Made by a program: the position numbers and the translations under genes. DNA of 10,969 nucleotides, from NCBI GenBank assembly GCA_005888955.1, contig VBCS01000190.1, positions 1 through 10,969 on the forward strand. Direction: 5' to 3'. This DNA comes from Betaproteobacteria bacterium. GTDB taxonomy: Bacteria > Pseudomonadota > Gammaproteobacteria > Burkholderiales > Casimicrobiaceae. The notes beneath the pieces were generated by a model that was given only the letters and a program-made list of their open reading frames with translations, made no database searches and was not told the origin of the DNA. Shown in pieces: positions 6,710 to 10,969 of the stretch (its first letter is position 1; every line of letters starts with the position of its first letter).

Positions 6710-7794
6710 GCGTACCCTACGCTGCGGCGATCGAACGACACGGCCTTGACCAGCGCATAGATCTGCTGGCCCTCGGCGAGCCCGAGATCGACGCGCGAGC
6801 GCTTGGTGATCCTCGCTACGAGGGACGCCGCGCCGACGCGAAGCTGGATCTCGACGATCGGACCACCGGGGTCGGCGATCGCGACCAGCGTTCCCGGCAG
6901 CACGTTGATGACGCTCAGGCCTACCGGGCGAGTCAGCGCCAGCGCTACGTCGCGGGCGCGAATGCGCACGCGCACGCGTTCGCCGACCAGCGCCTCGACG
7001 TTCGGCACGGTCAGCTCGCCGCCGTCGAATCGCAGTGTCGTCAGTCCGTACTCCGTATCGTGCCCCGCAACGACGGTGTCGATGACCGCGCCCGCCTCGT
7101 AGCGGCCCGTCTGTGGGCGCAGGTCGAGCCGCCCCATGACCTCGTCGACGTCGCCTACCGCGATCGCCTTGCCGTCGGACAGAATGACGACCGTATCCGC
7201 GAGGCGGGTGATCTCGGCGACCGAATGACTGACGTAGACGATCGGGATGGCTAGGTCGTCACGCAGCAATTCGATGTAACGCAGCACCTCATCGCGGCGC
7301 GCGACATCGAGCGATGCCAGCGGTTCGTCCATCAGCAGCAGCCGCGGCTGCGCCAGCAGCGCGCGCCCGATCGCGACGCGCTGTTTCTCGCCGCCCGAGA
7401 GCGCGTCCGGCAGGCGGTGCAGCAATCGCCGCAAGCCGAGCAAGTCGATGATGTGCTGCGGCTCGATGACGCGTGCCGCCGCCCGTGCCCGGTGAAATCC
7501 GTAGAGCAGATTAGCCTCGACGTTAAGATGCGGGAAGAGCAGATCGTCCTGGAAGACGTAACCGAGCCGTCGCCGTTCGGGCGGGAGATCGACTCCGCGC
7601 TCACTGTCGAAGAGCGTCTCGCTGTTGACGACGATGCGCCCGCGCAGCGGACGGGCGATCCCGGCCAGCGTATTGACCAGGCTCGTCTTGCCCGCGCCCG
7701 AGCGGCCGAACAAGCCGACGATCGGCGCGTCGGCCTGGAATGCAACCTCGAGCCGGAAGTCGCCCAGCATCTGCGTGACGTCGACATCGATCAT
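6706..7794 (-). CDS. modC: Molybdate ABC transporter ATP-binding protein ModC
   Basis: Cytoplasmic ATPase of the molybdate importer, 362 residues, full length for ModC. Walker A GRSGAGKTS at 30-38, Q-loop Q82 in GYVFQDDLLFPHL (a typical ModC phrase), signature LSGGEKQR at 132-139, Walker B LLLMDEPLASLD at 152-163, and switch histidine H190 in YVSHS. A C-terminal TOBE (Mop-like) domain is visible at about 290-355, beginning GLSVINVLPGTLVAI, which in this family binds oxyanion and can down-regulate transport when molybdate is plentiful. The ATG at 7794 overlaps the modB stop in an ATGA (4 nt), the usual coupling; the longer open frame runs back through modB and is not real. The stop codon lies in the inverted repeat shared with modE. 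Confidence 0.95.
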   Translation of the reverse strand: MIDVDVTQMLGDFRLEVAFQADAPIVGLFGRSGAGKTSLVNTLAGIARPLRGRIVVNSETLFDSERGVDLPPERRRLGYVFQDDLLFPHLNVEANLLYGFHRARAAARVIEPQHIIDLLGLRRLLHRLPDALSGGEKQRVAIGRALLAQPRLLLMDEPLASLDVARRDEVLRYIELLRDDLAIPIVYVSHSVAEITRLADTVVILSDGKAIAVGDVDEVMGRLDLRPQTGRYEAGAVIDTVVAGHDTEYGLTTLRFDGGELTVPNVEALVGERVRVRIRARDVALALTRPVGLSVINVLPGTLVAIADPGGPIVEIQLRVGAASLVARITKRSRVDLGLAEGQQIYALVKAVSFDRRSVGYA

Positions 7795-8489
7795 GATCGT
7801 GCCCCGCGCACGACGGCCGTCTTCCGGCGCGCGATCCATTCGGCGGCGACGAGCGCGACGAACGAGAGGATGACCGCGATCACGCTCAGGCGCAGCGCCT
7901 GGGGATCGCCGCTCGGGGTCTGCGTGTACGTATAGATCGCGAGCGGCAGTGTCTGCGTCTCGCCGGGGATGTTCGCCACGAAGGTGATCGTCGCCCCGAA
8001 CTCGCCTAGGCTCCGCGCGAAGGAAAGGACGATGCCGGTGACGAGGCCCGGAAGCGCGAGCGGCAGCGTCACGGAGAGAAACACCCAGGCGCGCGAGCCG
8101 CCCAGCGTTCTCGCCACCGTCTCGAGGCGCCGGTCGATGGCGGAGAACGACAGCCGGATCGCGCGCACCATGAGCGGGAAACCCATGATTGCGGCGGCCA
8201 GCGCAGCGCCTGTCCAGCGAAAGGCGAAGACGATTCCGAACCAGCTCTCGAGCCACGCGCCGATCGGGCCGTGACGCCCGAACAGGACGAGCAATGCGAA
8301 GCCGACCACGACCGGCGGCAGCACCAACGGCAGGTGCACGACCGCGTCAAGCAGCGTCTTGCCGGGAAATTCGAACCGCGCCAGGACATACGCGACACCG
8401 ATCGCCACAGGCAGGCTGAAGGCGACGCTCACCAGCGCCACCTTGAGGCTCAGCAGAATGATGCCGAGCTCGTCGGCGCTTAAGGCCAC
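7791..8489 (-). CDS. modB: Molybdate ABC transporter permease ModB
   Basis: Inner-membrane channel for molybdate, 232 residues, normal for ModB. Hydrophobic spans are seen near residues 8-35, 48-70, 85-108, 135-157 and 200-220. The ModB-typical LPLVLPPVVVGF lies at 53-64. The EAA loop that contacts ModC is at about 117-143 (AIDRRLETVARTLGGSRAW, then TLPLALPG). The conserved FARSLGEFGATITFVANIPGET is at 157-178 and is diagnostic for molybdate/tungstate permeases. Translation begins at GTG (8489), with GAGG 7 nt upstream overlapping the modA stop; the gap to modA is 9 nt. The 3' end overlaps modC by 4 nt. Confidence 0.95.
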   Translation of the reverse strand: MALSADELGIILLSLKVALVSVAFSLPVAIGVAYVLARFEFPGKTLLDAVVHLPLVLPPVVVGFALLVLFGRHGPIGAWLESWFGIVFAFRWTGAALAAAIMGFPLMVRAIRLSFSAIDRRLETVARTLGGSRAWVFLSVTLPLALPGLVTGIVLSFARSLGEFGATITFVANIPGETQTLPLAIYTYTQTPSGDPQALRLSVIAVILSFVALVAAEWIARRKTAVVRGARS

Positions 8490-8498
8490 CAGCCAACC

Positions 8499-9260
8499 TC
8501 ACAACGGCGCGAAGCCATATTTCTCCCAGATCGGGCGCGCCGCGCGCGAGCGCAGAAAATCGAGGAGCGCCTTTGCCGCGGGCGATCGACCCGGCGCCAC
8601 GAGCGCGGCCGGATACACGATCGGCGCGTGCGTCGCCGTGGGAAACGCGTCCACGATGCGCACATTTTTCTCGGCCAGCGCGTCGGTCTTGTAGACGATG
8701 CCGAACGCGGCTTCGCCGCGCGCGACCAGCGCGAGCGCGGCGCGCACGTTGTCGGTGCGCACGACCTGCTTCTCGATGCTCTTCCATGCACCCAGACTCT
8801 CGAGCGCGCTCTTGCCGTACTTGCCCGCGGGCACGCTGTCCGGGTTCGCCATTGCCAGCTTTTCATTCCCCAACGCGGCGGCCAGACCGATGCCCGGCGC
8901 AATCCGAAGAACTGCGCTGCTGCTCGCGGGCGCGATCAGCACCAGCTCGTTGGAGAGCAGATTCGAGCGCGTACCCGGAACGAGCAGGCGGCGCCGGTCG
9001 AGGTAGTCCATCCAATCTTCGTCGGCCGAGACGAATACTTCCGCCGGGGCGCCCGCCTCGATCTGCCGGGCGAGCGCATTGCTGCCTCCATAGGCAACGA
9101 TGACCCTGCTCTCCGTCACCGACTCGAATTTCTTCGCCTGCGCGTCCATCGCTTCCCGGAGACTTGCCGCAGCGAAGACCGTGACCTCGGTGGCCGCAGC
9201 GGGCATTGCCGCCGCCATCGACAGCGCTAGCAGCGTGACGAAGGCGGCTACTCGGAACAC
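8499..9260 (-). CDS. modA: Molybdate ABC transporter periplasmic binding protein ModA
   Basis: Periplasmic receptor for molybdate (and tungstate), 253 residues. The signal peptide is at 1-23 (FRVAAFVTLLALSMAAAMPAAA). Residues matching the known oxyanion pocket of E. coli ModA can be placed: S33 in AAASLREAMD, S60 in YGGSNALARQIEAG, A145 in DSVPAGKYG, V172 in DNVRAAL and Y190 in GIVYKTDA, with the same spacings. The conserved GAPAEVFVSAD is at 70-80. The start is a GTG at 9260 with GGAAGA about 6 nt upstream; the frame upstream of it has no better start with a signal peptide. It is the first gene of modABC, behind the ModE-type operator and promoter around 9291-9321. Confidence 0.95.
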   Translation of the reverse strand: MFRVAAFVTLLALSMAAAMPAAATEVTVFAAASLREAMDAQAKKFESVTESRVIVAYGGSNALARQIEAGAPAEVFVSADEDWMDYLDRRRLLVPGTRSNLLSNELVLIAPASSSAVLRIAPGIGLAAALGNEKLAMANPDSVPAGKYGKSALESLGAWKSIEKQVVRTDNVRAALALVARGEAAFGIVYKTDALAEKNVRIVDAFPTATHAPIVYPAALVAPGRSPAAKALLDFLRSRAARPIWEKYGFAPL

Positions 9261-9290
9261 GGCGGTTCTTCCGCAGAGTGATTCGACTGG

Positions 9291-9315
9291 GCAATATACC
9301 GGCGTATATAACGAT
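9291..9315 (-). promoter_or_regulatory. ModE-type operator (molybdate box) in front of modA
   Basis: The plus strand reads GCAATATA, then six bases CCGGCG, then TATATAACGAT. Read on the minus strand this is ATCGTTATATA-N6-TATATTGC. The left half fits the ModE consensus half-site ATCGNTATATA as recalled for E. coli, and the right half keeps TATAT but departs from the expected AACG. It lies about 30-55 nt upstream of the modA start and covers the -10 and part of the spacer of the predicted promoter, a position suited to repression. A ModE DNA-binding domain is encoded 2.6 kb away at 6288-6656. Confidence 0.75.
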
Positions 9316-9321
9316 ACGCAA
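9293..9321 (-). promoter_or_regulatory. Predicted modA promoter
   Basis: On the minus strand the -35-like TTGCGT (9321-9316) is followed by a 17-nt spacer and the -10 TATATT (9298-9293). The start of transcription would be near 9286, giving a leader of about 25 nt that contains the GGAAGA ribosome site. The -10 match is good (TATATT against TATAAT); the -35 match is only three of six, so an activator or ModE control is plausible. Confidence 0.55.
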
Positions 9322-9325
9322 ACTC

Positions 9326-9350
9326 AAAAAAACCTGGTCTCGCAAACCGG
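9326..9350 (-). terminator. Candidate intrinsic terminator of the tup operon
   Basis: On the minus strand CCGGTT-TGCGA-GACC(A)GG forms a six-pair stem with one bulged A and one T-G pair, directly followed by seven T (9332-9326). It lies about 100 nt after the tupA stop and just before the modA promoter, where a boundary between the two operons would be expected. The stem is short and imperfect, so this is tentative. Confidence 0.4.
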
Positions 9351-9355
9351 ATTGA

Positions 9356-9372
9356 CCCGGATTTGATCCGGG
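9356..9372. repeat. Small perfect hairpin in the tupA-modA gap
   Basis: CCCGGAT and ATCCGGG (7 bp) are separated by TTG. There is no adjacent T-run on either strand. It could stabilise the 3' end of the tupA message or be a remnant of the CCCGGG-type repeat seen near 6660. Confidence 0.45.
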
Positions 9373-9424
9373 AATGCCAGGATGTGCGCGAGGCATAGGC
9401 GTTGCCCCGAGTACCGCCCTGTAG

Positions 9425-9440
9425 GCTCAACCTGGGTTAC
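9425..9440 (-). repeat. Degenerate copy of the GTAGCCCGGGTTGAGC repeat end
   Basis: The minus strand reads GTAACCCAGGTTGAGC, 14 of 16 identical to the left end of the 6653-6709 element (GTAGCCCGGGTTGAGC). It begins 6 nt after the tupA stop codon. The rest of the element (GCAGCGAAGCCCGGGG) is not recognisable behind it, so it is a half or eroded copy. Confidence 0.5.
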
Positions 9441-9446
9441 GCGCCT

Positions 9447-10274
9447 TCACGCATTCGAATCTCCTGCATTGGGGTAGAACAGCTGCTCGCCATTGATCGT
9501 GTACTCGGCGATCGCTTTCTGGCCCGCCGGAGAGATGATCCAGTCGATGAACTGCTGCCCGAGCGCCTTCTTGACGCTCGGATGCATTACCGGATTGACG
9601 AGCATCACGCCGTACTGGTTGAAGAGGCGCTTGTCGCCTTCGACCAGGATCGTGAGATCGCGGCGATTCCTGAATGCGAGCCAGGTCCCGCGATCGGAGA
9701 GGATGTACGCGTCCATCGACGCCGCAGTGTTGAGCGCCGGACCCATGCCCTGTCCCGTGTCGCGATACCAGGCGCCCCTGGCTTTGTCGATGTCGATTCC
9801 GGCGGCGTGCCAGAGCGCGAGCTCGGCCATGTGCGTTCCGCTGCGATCGCCGCGCGATACGAATGGCGCGCGGGCGGCCTGGAGTTTCTTCAGCGCGACG
9901 ACGATGTCCTTGCCGCCGCCGATCTGCGCAGGATCGCTCTTCGGGCCGATGAGCACGAAGTCGTTGTACATCACCGGATAACGCCTGACGCCGTGACCGT
10001 CGGCGAGGAATTGCTCTTCGGCAGGCCTGGCGTGCACGAACACGACGTCGGCATCGCCCCGCCGCGCGACATCGAGGGCCTGGCCCGTGCCCAGGGCGAC
10101 GACGTGGACCTTGATGCCGGTCTGTCTTTCGAAAATCGGCAATAGATGGTCGAACAGCCCCGACTGCTCGGTTGACGTAGTCGATGCCACGGTGATGAAC
10201 CGTTCCTGGCCCTGCAGCGTCGAAACAAACAGCGCGAGAACAGCCCCGAGAAAGATGCGACGGGCGGCTACCAC
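9447..10274 (-). CDS. tupA: Tungstate ABC transporter periplasmic binding protein TupA
   Basis: Periplasmic receptor for tungstate, 275 residues. The signal peptide is at about 1-22 (VAARRIFLGAVLALFVSTLQG). The TupA hallmarks are in place: VASTTSTEQSGLFDHLLPIF at 29-48 (the TTS(T) oxyanion loop), VVALGTGQALDVARRGDADV at 58-77, VHAR at 80-83, ADGHG..RYPVMYNDFVLIGP at about 91-111, and the second ligand loop SRGDRSGTH at 140-148. These separate it from ModA and from phosphate-binding PstS. The start is a GTG at 10274 that overlaps the tupC stop by 7 nt, with AAGGAGA 6 nt upstream. It is the last gene of its operon here, which departs from the commoner tupA-tupB-tupC order. Confidence 0.92.
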   Translation of the reverse strand: MVAARRIFLGAVLALFVSTLQGQERFITVASTTSTEQSGLFDHLLPIFERQTGIKVHVVALGTGQALDVARRGDADVVFVHARPAEEQFLADGHGVRRYPVMYNDFVLIGPKSDPAQIGGGKDIVVALKKLQAARAPFVSRGDRSGTHMAELALWHAAGIDIDKARGAWYRDTGQGMGPALNTAASMDAYILSDRGTWLAFRNRRDLTILVEGDKRLFNQYGVMLVNPVMHPSVKKALGQQFIDWIISPAGQKAIAEYTINGEQLFYPNAGDSNA

Positions 10275-10969
10275 GGCAACTCTCCTTCCAGAAACTGCGC
10301 GGCTTCCGCGGATGCGGGTTGCCTGAAAAACCGGCTGGCCGGTGCGCGCTCGAGCATCCTGCCCTGATGGAAGAACAGGATTTCCTCGCCGAGCCGGTGC
10401 GCCTGGCCGAGGTTGTGCGTAACCATCACGATCTTCGTGCCGGCGGCATGCATCGCGGCGATGATCCGCTCGATCTCATGCGTCGCACCCGGATCGAGGC
10501 TCGCCGCGGGTTCATCGAGAAACAGCACCTCGGGACGGAGCGCCCACACGCGCGCCAGGGCAAGACGTTGCTGCTCGCCGCCGGAAAGTACTCGCGCCGG
10601 GTGGGCAGCGAGTGCCTCGAGCCCGACCTTGCGCAAAGCCTCGCGTGCGCGTGCCTCTCGCTGCCGCGGCGGGATGCCGGCGACCCTCAGCGCATGGAGA
10701 ATATTGGCCAGCGCCGAGCGCCGCAGACGAACGGGTCGTTGGAACACCATTGCCTGACGCCGCGGCGCGCCAGGGATTTCCGGCGCATTCCAGGCGATCT
10801 TCCCTGACGTCGGCTGCAACAGGCCGTGGCACAGCCGCAACAGGACGCTCTTCCCCGCGCCGTTGGGGCCCACGATTACCGTTCGCAGTCCCGCTTCGAG
10901 CGTCGCCGATACGCCGTCGACGATGCGCCGGCCGCCGGCCTCGAACACCACGGCGTCGAGGCGCAGAGG
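10268..10969 (-). CDS. tupC: Tungstate ABC transporter ATP-binding protein TupC (5' end cut by window)
   Basis: Cytoplasmic ATPase of the tungstate importer; 233 residues are visible and the frame is open to the window edge, so probably only a few N-terminal residues are missing (the visible part starts PLRLDAVVFEAGGRRIVDGV). A GTG at 10951 could serve as start but would cut off the first beta-strand, so the gene more likely begins outside. Motifs, numbered from the edge: Walker A GPNGAGKS at 34-41, Q-loop Q77 in AMVFQRPVRLRRSALANI, a phrase typical of TupC, signature LSGGEQQR at 128-135, Walker B VLFLDEPAASLDP at 148-160, switch histidine H185 in VTHN. It overlaps tupA by 7 nt. The permease gene tupB is not in the window and is expected just upstream, beyond the right edge. 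Confidence 0.9.
   Translation of the reverse strand, partial: PLRLDAVVFEAGGRRIVDGVSATLEAGLRTVIVGPNGAGKSVLLRLCHGLLQPTSGKIAWNAPEIPGAPRRQAMVFQRPVRLRRSALANILHALRVAGIPPRQREARAREALRKVGLEALAAHPARVLSGGEQQRLALARVWALRPEVLFLDEPAASLDPGATHEIERIIAAMHAAGTKIVMVTHNLGQAHRLGEEILFFHQGRMLERAPASRFFRQPASAEAAQFLEGELPW
10281..10287 (-). promoter_or_regulatory. Ribosome binding site that supports the GTG start of tupA
   Basis: AAGGAGA on the minus strand, inside the end of tupC, 6 nt before the GTG at 10274. No ATG is available near the signal peptide, so this site decides the start. Confidence 0.75.

Noticed and set aside
7795..8256. Long N-terminal extension of modC across modB
   Set aside because: It is a frame-shifted shadow of modB; the ATG at 7794 forms a normal ATGA coupling and gives a standard ModC length.
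9356..9372. The perfect CCCGGAT hairpin as the terminator of tupA
   Set aside because: No T-run follows it on the minus strand; the imperfect stem at 9333-9350 with seven T behind it is the better candidate.

Overview
The window is about 11 kb of GC-rich chromosomal DNA with dense, mostly operon-packed genes. It looks like a betaproteobacterium (probably Burkholderiales/Nitrosomonadales-like). The inference rests on the adjacent glmU-glmS pair, the protein flavours and the GTAGCCCGGG-type and CGTCATTCCCGC-type intergenic repeats. Genus cannot be assigned from sequence reading alone. I see no phage, IS, CRISPR, tRNA or rRNA, and no gene-free stretch longer than 300 bases.

Left part (1-2962, minus strand): a phosphonate-type ABC importer operon in the order phnD (binding protein), phnC (ATPase), phnE1 and phnE2 (two permeases, the second cut by the window edge). 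The phnD-phnC gap carries two consecutive inverted repeats. No C-P lyase or other phosphonate catabolism gene is inside the window.

Middle (3093-6656, plus strand): glmU and glmS, separated by 2 nt, make UDP-GlcNAc from fructose-6-phosphate; the third enzyme, GlmM, is not here. A short gene follows that encodes only the DNA-binding domain of the molybdenum regulator ModE. GlmU shows an unusual shift of its metal-binding aspartate.

Right part (6706-10969, minus strand): the complete molybdate importer modABC, with tight or overlapping junctions. Upstream of it is the end of a tungstate importer operon, tupC (cut by the edge) then tupA. Between tupA and modA (9261-9446) lie a possible tup terminator, small repeats and a ModE-type operator laid over a good -10 element of the modA promoter. 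The likely logic is that the stand-alone ModE domain encoded at the far end of the cluster controls mod transcription. The modE and modC genes converge on a 57-bp inverted-repeat element whose two ends supply both stop codons.

Overall this is mainly conserved housekeeping and transport sequence. The points worth a second look are the Mo/W regulatory arrangement, the GlmU active-site change and the repeats at gene ends. I did not find convincing evidence of a wholly new system.
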